The position numbers were made by a program, and so were the translations under genes. Shown here in pieces: positions 24,927 through 32,439 of a stretch of 34,439 nt of DNA. The notes below the pieces were generated by a model. The model was not told the origin of the DNA. It did not search any database and saw only the letters and a program-made list of their open reading frames with translations. The number at the start of each line of letters is the position of its first letter. Within the stretch, counting starts at the first letter, position 1. Source of the stretch: Planctomycetota bacterium (lineage in GTDB: Bacteria > Planctomycetota > UBA1135 > GCA-002748355); the NCBI GenBank assembly GCA_027021385.1, contig JALUUL010000052.1:83567-118005 (forward strand), written 5' to 3'.

Positions 24927-26153
24927 TCAGCCCAGGAGAGGCAGGCTCTCGAAGGTCCCGCCCAGGACCTTCCGGGAATCGAGACCCAGCCAGTCCCCGC
25001 AGAGCGTCGCGTAGACCCCTCGGAAGTCGGTCGTGAAGCGGAGATCCCCCTTGTCGAGATCCGTGAGGCTGGGATACCGCCCGTGCAGACCGCCCCGAAC
25101 CCTCGTTCCCAGGAGGAAGGCGGTGCCCGCGCAGCCGTGGTCGGTCCCGTTGCTCCGATTCTCACGGGCTCTCCTGCCGAACTCGCTGAAGCCGAAGAGG
25201 ACGACGCGGTCGGCCGCCCCGTTCCGTTCGAGATCCTTCTGGAACGCGGTCAAGGCCTGGTCCAGTTGCCGGAGCAGGTTCCCGTGACGGTTCGGCTGGT
25301 TGACGTGCGTGTCGAAGCCGTTGTGGTAGGTGTAGAAGACCCGGGAACCGATTCCTCCGCCGATCAGCGCGGCGACATTCCGGAGGGACCGACCGATCGG
25401 GGTCTGCGGATACCGGACCGGAGTCCGATAGGACGCGACCGCCTTCCGGATCTCCGCCGAGGTGTCCACCGCCTCCCCGGCGGTCCTTCGAAGACGAGCG
25501 AGGATCGGATTCCCCGCGGTCTTCGCGGCGGCCACCATCTCGGAAAAGGCTCGCGTCTCCTTCTCGGTCCCCCGATAGCGGTAGGTCTCCGGGTTCAGGA
25601 AGGAGATCGGCTTGGATCGCCGGCCGTTCATCGCGAGGGGGACCTTGGCCGCGAGGTTGACGCCGAGGTCGGCCCGGGGACCCGTCCCGGCGGCGATCTC
25701 GTCCAGGGCCCGCCCCAGCCATCCATAGCGCAGATCCCGCGCGGTCGGATCCGCCGCGTGCCAGATGTCCATCGACTTGAAATGCGAGCGGTTCGGGTTC
25801 GGATACCCGATCCCCCGGATCCAGGCCATCCGCCCCCCGCGGACCAACTCCGCGCACCCGCCGAGGGCGGGATGCAGCCCGAAACCATCCCCCAGGTCGT
25901 GGATCTCCTTCGAAGGCAGTCCCAGGACCTTCCGGAGTTTCCGGTATTCGGGGTCACGGTGCGGAACGACCGTGTTGAGTCCGTCGTTGCCCCCCGACAT
26001 CTGGAGGACGACGAGGATCCTGTCCTTCTCCCCGACCGGACCTTCCCCTCCGAATCCGGGAAGGCCCGTCCGACCTCTCCCGAGCATCCAAGTTCCGAGG
26101 CCCGCGATTCCGAGCCCGAGAAAATCCCTGCGATTCGTTCTTTCCGTCATCAT
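24927..26153 (-). CDS. DUF1501-family Tat-exported protein
   Basis: The 408-aa protein starts at ATGATG 26153/26150 behind GCGGGAG. A twin-arginine signal NRRDFLGLGIAGLG (R8, R9) marks export in folded form. The hallmark LVVLQMSGGNDGLNTVVPH (about 44-62) follows, then NRSHFKSMDIWH, RVFYTYHNGFDTH and FGFSEFGRRARENRSNGTDHG. The last two blocks supply the His/Asp/Glu metal-site residues of this sulfatase/alkaline-phosphatase-like fold. The function of DUF1501 proteins is not settled. The gene directly follows a DUF1800 gene (70 bp gap), the partner it is commonly found beside in planctomycetes and other phyla. The length is usual for the compact form of the family. Confidence 0.93.
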   Translation of the reverse strand: MMTERTNRRDFLGLGIAGLGTWMLGRGRTGLPGFGGEGPVGEKDRILVVLQMSGGNDGLNTVVPHRDPEYRKLRKVLGLPSKEIHDLGDGFGLHPALGGCAELVRGGRMAWIRGIGYPNPNRSHFKSMDIWHAADPTARDLRYGWLGRALDEIAAGTGPRADLGVNLAAKVPLAMNGRRSKPISFLNPETYRYRGTEKETRAFSEMVAAAKTAGNPILARLRRTAGEAVDTSAEIRKAVASYRTPVRYPQTPIGRSLRNVAALIGGGIGSRVFYTYHNGFDTHVNQPNRHGNLLRQLDQALTAFQKDLERNGAADRVVLFGFSEFGRRARENRSNGTDHGCAGTAFLLGTRVRGGLHGRYPSLTDLDKGDLRFTTDFRGVYATLCGDWLGLDSRKVLGGTFESLPLLG

Positions 26154-26223
26154 CGTGCTCCCGCCGTCTTGGTTTTCCGTCCTTCTCCGTCGCCCTCCAC
26201 GCCGAATCCTCTCCGCCGCCGGT

Positions 26224-27822
26224 TCAGCACAACTGGAACTCCGGAGCGCTGCAGAGGAGGTGGAGGAGTTCCCGGAGCTTCCGCTCGGCCTCTCCATGCA
26301 GGAGGCGCCCGGGTTCGATCGGACCCTCCCCGCCGACCGCCTCGCGCAGGACTCGGAGCAGACGGGCTCTGGCCCCACGATCCAGGGGAACGGCCAGGAT
26401 CCGCTCCGAGAGCCCGTCGAGGACGCGCTCGGGGGATCCGCCGCCGGCTTGGAGAACGAGTCCGGCCGCGCTGAAACCCGGATCCCAGGAGGCGATCGCC
26501 CGCCGGAAGAACCCGCGATCCCTCCCCCGCGCCTGCCGGCGGATCCGCTCCTTCCATCCTCCCCCGAGGTCGGCCGTCAACAGGACGTCGCAGGCGTTGG
26601 CCCGGGCGAGGAGGTTCGCGGTCGTGATCCAGGCGAGTCCCCCCTCCCAGCCCTTCACGTTCGGAGGAGCCATCAGCTCCTGGCCGAGCTGCCCCGCGAG
26701 ACCGACAAGCAACGCGCCCGGCGGCGGGTTCATTCCGAAGATCTTGACGGTCGAGACGAGGAGCATGATCGGGCTCTTGACCTTCGTGCCCACGGACTTC
26801 TCGGAGTAGAACGCACGGCTCAGGAAGATCCGGCGGAGAAGGGGTTTGATCTCGTAGTCGCAGGCCCTGAAGGTCTCCCCCAGTTCCCGCAACAGGTCGG
26901 GCTCGGGGTTCTCGTAGCCGAAGAAGGCGAAGATCTTCCCCGCGACCCATGGCGCGCAGGCCGGATGCTCGAGCAGGAGTTCGCAGACGTCGTCGCCGTC
27001 GAAACGCCCGGTCTTGCCGAAGATCGTCTTCATCCCGTCGTCGTGCTGGCGGCGGTTGAAGACGAAGACGTTCCGCCTCCGGTCGAAGGTGTATCCCGTG
27101 AAGGCCCGGGCGGCCTCCTTGATGTCCTTCTCGGTGTACCGCCCGAGCCCCAGGGTGAAGAGCTCCATGACCTCGCGGGCATAGTTCTCGTTCGGCCTCC
27201 CCTTGCGGTTCCGGTTGTTGTCCAGGTATTCGAGCATCGCCGGATCCCGGGTGATCGCATGCAGCATCTCCCGGAAGTTCCCCGTCGCATGCTCGCGCAA
27301 GGTCCTGTTCTGCTGGAGCATGTTCCAGGCGTTGCGCACGTCCCGATAGCTGGACGTGAAGTGGCCGTGCCAGAACAGGGTCATCTTCTCCTCGAGGGGT
27401 CTCCGCGACCGGAGCATGCGGTCCACCCACCAGGATCGGACGACCCGGAACCGCCGCGCGTCCTCCCTGCGCCGCTCGTTCCGGAGCTTCCGGCGTTCCT
27501 CCTCGCTCATCCGGGCGAAGACCTCCCGCCGCACGAGAGGCATCGGGAGGATTCCGCATTCGGGAACGACCGCCGGCCGGCCCTCGTAGTCCACGATCCA
27601 GGAGACCGCGCCCTCGAGCCCCCTGCGATACAGGCGCATGACCTCCTCGGCCGTGCCCCCGAAACCCGCGCGGAGGAGGAGATGCCGGGCCTTCGCGGGC
27701 GTCCATTCCTCCTTCGGGAGCGGGGCGAGCGAGGATCCCCCCTGCCGGACTCCGAGGGCCGGAAGGACCCCGCCGAGACAAAGGAACCCGAGAACCAGGG
27801 AGAATCCGCGCATCGCCTTCAT
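26224..27822 (-). CDS. DUF1800-family exported protein
   Basis: The 532-aa protein starts at ATG 27822, with GGAGG five bases upstream, and has a signal peptide (MKAMRGFSLVLGFLCLGGV). The family pattern begins with ARHLLLRAGFGGTAEEV (about 44) and continues with KMTLFWHGHFTSS (about 143), LREHATGNFREMLHAITRDP, YLDNNRNRKGRPNENYARE and VMELFTLGLGRYTEKDI. AARAFTGYTF and, near the C-terminus, FQHDDG-like RRQHDDGMK and PPNVKGWEGG follow. These are the conserved DUF1800 blocks. The biochemical role is unknown; the pair with DUF1501 is conserved and presumed to act together outside the cytoplasm. It is divergent from the helix-turn-helix membrane protein gene. Confidence 0.93.
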   Translation of the reverse strand: MKAMRGFSLVLGFLCLGGVLPALGVRQGGSSLAPLPKEEWTPAKARHLLLRAGFGGTAEEVMRLYRRGLEGAVSWIVDYEGRPAVVPECGILPMPLVRREVFARMSEEERRKLRNERRREDARRFRVVRSWWVDRMLRSRRPLEEKMTLFWHGHFTSSYRDVRNAWNMLQQNRTLREHATGNFREMLHAITRDPAMLEYLDNNRNRKGRPNENYAREVMELFTLGLGRYTEKDIKEAARAFTGYTFDRRRNVFVFNRRQHDDGMKTIFGKTGRFDGDDVCELLLEHPACAPWVAGKIFAFFGYENPEPDLLRELGETFRACDYEIKPLLRRIFLSRAFYSEKSVGTKVKSPIMLLVSTVKIFGMNPPPGALLVGLAGQLGQELMAPPNVKGWEGGLAWITTANLLARANACDVLLTADLGGGWKERIRRQARGRDRGFFRRAIASWDPGFSAAGLVLQAGGGSPERVLDGLSERILAVPLDRGARARLLRVLREAVGGEGPIEPGRLLHGEAERKLRELLHLLCSAPEFQLC

Positions 27823-28214
27823 CGCAACCTCCGATCGACCATTTCTAACGATCCCGCGATCCCTTTGCAGAGGAGGCCTGTCTCTCCTTTGTAAGACCTC
27901 CCCCTCGATCCCGGTCCCCATCCGGACCCGGACCCGACCGGGCCGGACTCCGTCGAGGGATTCCCCGGTTTCGGAGGACGGCCGCATCCGATTCCCTCCC
28001 GGTCCCGCCCCGAGGCCCGCGGCGGGAACCCCCGATCCCGCCGGAAGGAGAAAGGCGAGGCGGGACATTGCCCCCTCGAGGGTCCAGATCCCCGGGCCCG
28101 CTCTCCGAAACAGGAAGGGGGAAGGCCCGAACCGGCCCGGAATCCTCGGGTCCGCGCGTGAAGAACGCGGACTTGGAGGACTTCCGCGCCGCACCGGGCA
28201 CGAAAGGGGGAAGC
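27823..28214. other. 392-bp divergent intergenic region with two stem-loops
   Basis: No convincing gene is seen here. It contains a bulged hairpin, TCCGGACCCGG (27921-27931) with CCGGGCCGGA (27938-27947), and a perfect 8-bp stem, CGGCGGGA (28020-28027) with TCCCGCCG (28036-28043). CCTTTG occurs twice about 29 bp apart near 27871 and 27900. The last part can be read in frame with the helix-turn-helix gene from GTG 28158, but that start has no SD, while ATG 28215 has AAGGGGG. The region presumably holds promoters for both divergent genes; none was recognisable. Confidence 0.45.
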
Positions 28215-29972
28215 ATGGGAGATTCCTGTCCGGCTCTGGCCGAACCGCCCCGGACCCTGCTGACGGTCCGGGAGGTTCGGAAGATCTTCCAGGTGTCGCG
28301 AAGCACGGTCTATCGCTGGATCGAGCGGGGGAGGCTCGTGAAGGCGGGCCGGGTCCATGCCTTCGAGGACTACCGGAAGCAGAAGGTCGTCCTGCTCGAA
28401 CCTGTCGACGAGGATCTCCGCGAGGAGATCCACCGCTGGATCGCCCGCAGGAGCCCGCGAAGGAAGACCCCGCTCCTCCTCGTCCAGCGCCTGGCTCATG
28501 AAACGATCGAGAATCTCTCCCTCGGGGAGGAGGAGAAACGGGACGACGAGGTCGCATCCCTGACCCGGGAACTCCATCGCCTGGTTTCGGTCCTGACCGA
28601 GGAGCGGGAGTCGAGGGACCATATGCTGGCGGAGATCGAACAGGCCGCCCGGGAACTCAAGGAAGGAAAGGAGCAGGCCTTCGCCCCGATCCTCGAGGCC
28701 CTCAAGACCATGAGGGAGGAGCCGGAGGAATCCGATTCCCCGGAAACGCCGGAGGAGATCGAGGCTTCGGAAACCCCGGAGGAGATCGAGGCTACGGAAA
28801 CCCCGGAGGGAATCGAGGCTACGGAAGCTCTGGAGGAGGAGGAAGCCGGGGAAACCATCGAGGACATCCAGGAACTCGAGATCCTCGAGGACCCCGCATC
28901 CGAGGGGATCGAGACGAACCCGGTCGAGGGGATCGAAGAGGAGGATCTCGAACCCCCGGAGGCTCCGCCGACGATGCTTCCCGAGGGAGCGGAACTCGAA
29001 ATCGAAGAGGAACTCGAGATCGCCGGGGATCCGGATCCGGTGGAGACCGAGGAAGCCGAGCCGGATGTCGTCGAACTCGGCGCGGAGGATCTTCCCGATT
29101 GGTTGTCCGACCCCGACTCCGAGTCCCCGGCCGAGGATGCGGCCGAGGCGCTCGAGGAGAATGAGGGAGTCGAGGAGACTGAAGGGATCGAGGAGGAAGA
29201 GGGAATCGAAGTCGACCTATCGGAAGAGGAGGAAAAAGGAGGGGAGACCCCGCCTCCGGATCTCGAGATGACGGCCGCCGAACTCCCCGAGTGGTTGTCG
29301 GACGGGGAGGAGGAGAAGCCGGAGACCGAAGACGAAGGCGGCGAGGAGGAACAGGCGGACGCCCGCGAGGCGGAGGACGGCCCCGCCGGCGAGACGGAGG
29401 ATGAACCTGTCGTCGAGACGGAGGACGGCCCCGCCGGCGAGACGGAGGACGGCCCCGGGGATCCGGAAGCGGAAACCCAGGAAGAAGAGGTGAAGGATCC
29501 CCCTCCCGATGCCGAACCTGCGGATGTTTCGAAGCCGGACAGCGTTCTCTCCAACGCCCTGCCCGCGCTCAGCGATCTCGAGCACGGCCTCCAGGAGGGC
29601 CTGCTCGGGGTCCGTCAGTCCGTATCCGAGGTGCGGGACGAACTTCGCGGCCTCCAGGAACCCGCGGCCCAGATCGCCGCGAACGCCCATGTCGTCGCCG
29701 AACAGTTCAGCCGCCTGGTCTCGAATTCCGGAGAAACGAAGGATGCGGTCTCCCGTCTCGGAGCGCGCCTCGAGTCCCTCCCCGGGGAGGGGTCCGCGGG
29801 TTCGCCCCTCCTGACGATCGGCCTCGGCAGCCTTCTCGTGACCTGGCTCGTCACGGCCCTCGTACGCCCGCCCCTCGGGCATCCGAGTTCCTACCTGCTC
29901 TTCCTCGCGAACCTTTTTGCCTGCGTCCTGCTCTGGTTCGGACGCCGCAAACCCCGGCCCGGAAAAAGCTGA
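28215..29972 (+). CDS. Helix-turn-helix protein with long acidic repeats and C-terminal membrane helices
   Basis: The protein has 585 aa, and ATG 28215 has AAGGGGG upstream. The N-terminus carries an excisionase/MerR-type helix-turn-helix (about 15-55, LTVREVRKIFQVSRSTVYRW then GRLVKAGRVHAFEDY). A Glu/Arg-rich coiled coil follows (about 95-165). A very acidic low-complexity region spans about 165-430, with 9-residue ETPEEIEA(S/T) repeats, 8-residue EDGPAGET repeats and two LP(D/E)WLSD motifs. A second helical stretch (about 445-520, LEHGLQEGLLGVRQSVSEV) precedes two membrane helices (about 529-550 and 558-577) and a basic tail. A DNA-binding domain tethered to the membrane by a long acidic arm would suit a membrane-bound regulator or a chromosome/site-anchoring factor. 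No known family fits the full length. The domains are clear; the role is open. Confidence 0.82.
   Translation: MGDSCPALAEPPRTLLTVREVRKIFQVSRSTVYRWIERGRLVKAGRVHAFEDYRKQKVVLLEPVDEDLREEIHRWIARRSPRRKTPLLLVQRLAHETIENLSLGEEEKRDDEVASLTRELHRLVSVLTEERESRDHMLAEIEQAARELKEGKEQAFAPILEALKTMREEPEESDSPETPEEIEASETPEEIEATETPEGIEATEALEEEEAGETIEDIQELEILEDPASEGIETNPVEGIEEEDLEPPEAPPTMLPEGAELEIEEELEIAGDPDPVETEEAEPDVVELGAEDLPDWLSDPDSESPAEDAAEALEENEGVEETEGIEEEEGIEVDLSEEEEKGGETPPPDLEMTAAELPEWLSDGEEEKPETEDEGGEEEQADAREAEDGPAGETEDEPVVETEDGPAGETEDGPGDPEAETQEEEVKDPPPDAEPADVSKPDSVLSNALPALSDLEHGLQEGLLGVRQSVSEVRDELRGLQEPAAQIAANAHVVAEQFSRLVSNSGETKDAVSRLGARLESLPGEGSAGSPLLTIGLGSLLVTWLVTALVRPPLGHPSSYLLFLANLFACVLLWFGRRKPRPGKS
28743..28823 (+). 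repeat. 27-bp tandem coding repeat (three copies)
   Basis: Three near-identical 27-bp copies encode ETPEEIEAS, ETPEEIEAT and ETPEGIEAT (residues 177-203), with a decayed fourth copy after them. The near-identity of the second and third copies points to fairly recent slippage or unequal exchange inside the acidic region. Confidence 0.85.
29373..29468 (+). repeat. 24-bp tandem coding repeat (about four copies)
   Basis: Units of 24 bp encode EDGPAGET, EDEPVVET, EDGPAGET and a partial EDGPGDPE. The first and third are identical in DNA, so the array expanded independently of the 27-bp repeat upstream in the same gene. Confidence 0.8.
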
Positions 29973-30009
29973 CTCGCCTTCGAAGCCCGGCTCCGAACGG
30001 CGGCCGCCT

Positions 30010-32382
30010 TCAACGAGGGGGGGTGACCAGGTTCACGAGGAGCCGCGCCGCGCCCGGGTGGAGGACGAAGAGCTGGCGATGGAGGACCAGGGCGCAGTAG
30101 ACGTAGCTGCCCTTCCCGTACCTCGCGAAGAGGAGGGCGCCCCGCTGCGGCCGGAAGTCCTCGCCCTCTTTGGCGTCCCGGAAGGCGGGAATCTCGGGAA
30201 CGGCCAGCTCCCGGATCTCCAGGCATTCCTCGTAGCGGGAATCGTAAGAACCCATCTCGGGGAAATAGAGACCGCGGTCCTGCACCCAACCGTCCCAATC
30301 CGAGGGACGGATCCGGTTCGGATGGTTCAGGAGAGGATGCCGGGGCTTCAGGATCCGCACGGGCGCATCCTCACGGGTCACGCGTTCCCGGCCGAGTTTC
30401 AACGGATACGGGGCCAGCCGCACCCCGATACTTTCCCGGTTGAACTCCCGGTCCTTGTGGTAGAGGACCACGAGGCGCCCCCCGTTCGCGACGAAGTCGA
30501 GGAGCCTCGGAACCTGCCGCCTCAGGTCCGGCCTCCAGAGGAGGGCGCGGCTGTCCACGAGAATCGTCCGGAGGGAACGCAACTCCTCCCGCACGAGACT
30601 CCGCGCGTCGAGCGCGCGAACCGCCACCCCGAGGGACCGGAGACTCTCCTCGACGGTCCGATCGGGCCCCCTCACGATCCCCAGGCGCAGGCCCTCGGGG
30701 ATCCGGATCCGGATCGGATGGAAGGCCGCCCGGCAAGCGGCCAGCGCTCCGCCGTCCGGATCCCTGAGTTCGAAGCGCGCGATCCAGGGCGGCGAGCCCG
30801 CGGCGCGCGCCGGGGGGACGGAGAGCCTCAACCCGAGCAGCCGGGAATCGAGACCGCCGGGCATCCGGATCTCGACCGGGCCGATCGGACCGAACTCGGG
30901 TCCGAAACGGAGTCCGAGAGGCCCGATCATCGCGAGCTTCGCCCTGAGGGCGAGCCCCCGGGGCTTGGTCGCGAGGAGGACCAGGGGGAACTCCCCCCCC
31001 CTCGCAGGAACCAGGAAGGAGGGTCCCGGTTCGGGCCGGAGTCGGATCCCCGGAACGGGGGGACGAAGGGCTCCCAAACGCAAGGGCAGCTCCCGCCCTC
31101 CAATCGAGAGGACGAAGCGCAGGTCGACCTTCTCCGAATCTCCGGACCAGCCTTTTCCCTTCGCCGCCGCCCCCCTCCGGGGAAGAGGAAGGAACCAACG
31201 GACCCGTTTCCCCGGGGACAGGGGCAGGGGCGATTCCTTCGGGAAGCGGAGGACGACCGGCCAGGAGCCTCCGTTCCATGCGTCCAGGACGGCGCGGTCT
31301 CCCTCCGCCTCGACCCGGAGATCGAAGCGCAGCCCCGCGCCCCCGAGGACGACGTCGACCAGGCGGTTCAATCTCCTCGCGGCTCTGCGCCGGGTCCCGC
31401 TTCCGGGGGAGGCCTTCGCGACGAGGACCTGCAGGGCGGGAATCAGCCTCAAGGCCTTCGAGGTGGCCTCCTGCCGTCCGGGGATCCGGAGAAGGTCCTC
31501 GTCCAGGCTCCGTCTCAGTTCCTCGGTCCGCAGGTCGAAGCCCGCTTCCTCGAGCCAGGCGTCGATCCGTCCCTTCTCGTCCCAGAGCGAGGGCAGCCCC
31601 TCGAGAAGACCCTTCCCCTCCCCCGCGGGGAAGGCCTTGAGCTTCAGGACCGCGGGAACGGCCTCGTCCATCGGACGCAAGGGTCCCTGACTCGCATGCT
31701 CTTCCAGCGCCGCGTAGGCCAGGGCCTGGAGGGTCTCCCCGAGGACGGGATCCAGACGATCCAGGTCGAACTCGAAATCGGGACGCTCCCCCTCCGCGAC
31801 ACCTCGGAAGGATCGAAAACCCGAGGCGGCTCTCCGGAGCAGGTGGAAGACGGCCTTCTTCTGGCCGTGCCGCTCCCCCGGATGATGGGGGGTCAGGACG
31901 AGATCGGGGTGGAGCTCTCGCAGGACCGATTCCAGGAGGCGGGCGGGGTCCCTGCGGCGCCACTGGTCGAGGGCTTCCGCGGCCGTGCGGCAGTACCCGA
32001 AATCCCGGAGGCCGAGGAAGCGGACCTCGAGGCCGAGCCTTTCGGCCGCCGCCAGCGTCTCCCTGCTCCGCAGCCTGCCGAGCGCCTCCCCCTGTTCGGA
32101 CCCGATCGCGTTCTGGCCTCCCTCCCCCCTCGTGGCGAGCACGAGGGTGACGCGGAGCCCGTAGCGCCGCCGGAGCACGGCCGCGATCCCGAAATACGGA
32201 TCATCGGGGTGCGTCGCGACGAGGACCGCGTGGCGGTCGGTCCCGGCGTCGAGGAGGGCCTGCCGCAGCGCGGAGAGCCCCCGGAAGGCCGGGAGGCTGG
32301 ACGGCGGGCCGCCCTGGGCCGCCGCCCCCGGGAGCGGGAGCCCGAGGAGGAAGGGGAGGAGGGTGCGCCTCGGGAAGGCCAT
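30010..32382 (-). CDS. Large exported PIG-L (LmbE-like) deacetylase with C-terminal amidotransferase-like domain
   Basis: The protein has 790 aa. ATG 32382 opens a signal peptide (MAFPRRTLLPFLLGLPLPGA). The N-terminal PIG-L domain (about 48-290) has ATHPDDPYFG (H58, D60, D61), LATRGEGGQN (83-91) and TPHHPGERHGQKKAV (164-178), with H167 or H172 as the remaining metal ligand. The usual HPDDE glutamate is a proline here, though the zinc-binding His/Asp are kept. PIG-L enzymes remove N-acetyl groups from GlcNAc-containing substrates. A middle beta-rich region (about 330-600) could be Ig-like. The C-terminal part (about 610-790) looks like a class I amidotransferase-type Rossmann fold (FVANGGRLVVLYHKD, RYGKGSYVYCALVLHRQLF). 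The start lies just after a strong hairpin and lacks an SD. The deacetylase family is secure; the sugar substrate is unknown. Confidence 0.88.
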   Translation of the reverse strand: MAFPRRTLLPFLLGLPLPGAAAQGGPPSSLPAFRGLSALRQALLDAGTDRHAVLVATHPDDPYFGIAAVLRRRYGLRVTLVLATRGEGGQNAIGSEQGEALGRLRSRETLAAAERLGLEVRFLGLRDFGYCRTAAEALDQWRRRDPARLLESVLRELHPDLVLTPHHPGERHGQKKAVFHLLRRAASGFRSFRGVAEGERPDFEFDLDRLDPVLGETLQALAYAALEEHASQGPLRPMDEAVPAVLKLKAFPAGEGKGLLEGLPSLWDEKGRIDAWLEEAGFDLRTEELRRSLDEDLLRIPGRQEATSKALRLIPALQVLVAKASPGSGTRRRAARRLNRLVDVVLGGAGLRFDLRVEAEGDRAVLDAWNGGSWPVVLRFPKESPLPLSPGKRVRWFLPLPRRGAAAKGKGWSGDSEKVDLRFVLSIGGRELPLRLGALRPPVPGIRLRPEPGPSFLVPARGGEFPLVLLATKPRGLALRAKLAMIGPLGLRFGPEFGPIGPVEIRMPGGLDSRLLGLRLSVPPARAAGSPPWIARFELRDPDGGALAACRAAFHPIRIRIPEGLRLGIVRGPDRTVEESLRSLGVAVRALDARSLVREELRSLRTILVDSRALLWRPDLRRQVPRLLDFVANGGRLVVLYHKDREFNRESIGVRLAPYPLKLGRERVTREDAPVRILKPRHPLLNHPNRIRPSDWDGWVQDRGLYFPEMGSYDSRYEECLEIRELAVPEIPAFRDAKEGEDFRPQRGALLFARYGKGSYVYCALVLHRQLFVLHPGAARLLVNLVTPPR

Positions 32383-32393
32383 CGTGGCGGGCC

Positions 32394-32423
32394 CCGGTCC
32401 GGCCCGGAACGACGCCGGACCGG
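32394..32423 (-). terminator. Ten-bp stem-loop between the DUF3352-like and PIG-L genes
   Basis: CCGGTCCGGC (32394-32403) pairs perfectly with GCCGGACCGG (32414-32423) around a 10-nt loop. It lies 16 bp after the upstream stop codon and 11 bp before the PIG-L start. Without a T tract it could be a terminator, a processing site, or a structure limiting PIG-L translation. Confidence 0.45.
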
Positions 32424-32439
32424 ACCTTCCCCGAAAGGG

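Noticed and set aside
25765..27894. Long plus-strand open frame over the DUF1501/DUF1800 pair
   Set aside because: It is antisense to two recognised families and has no motifs of its own.
28496..29554. Serine-rich minus-strand open frame inside the helix-turn-helix gene
   Set aside because: It is the antisense reading of the acidic Glu-rich repeats, which naturally gives Ser-rich sequence.
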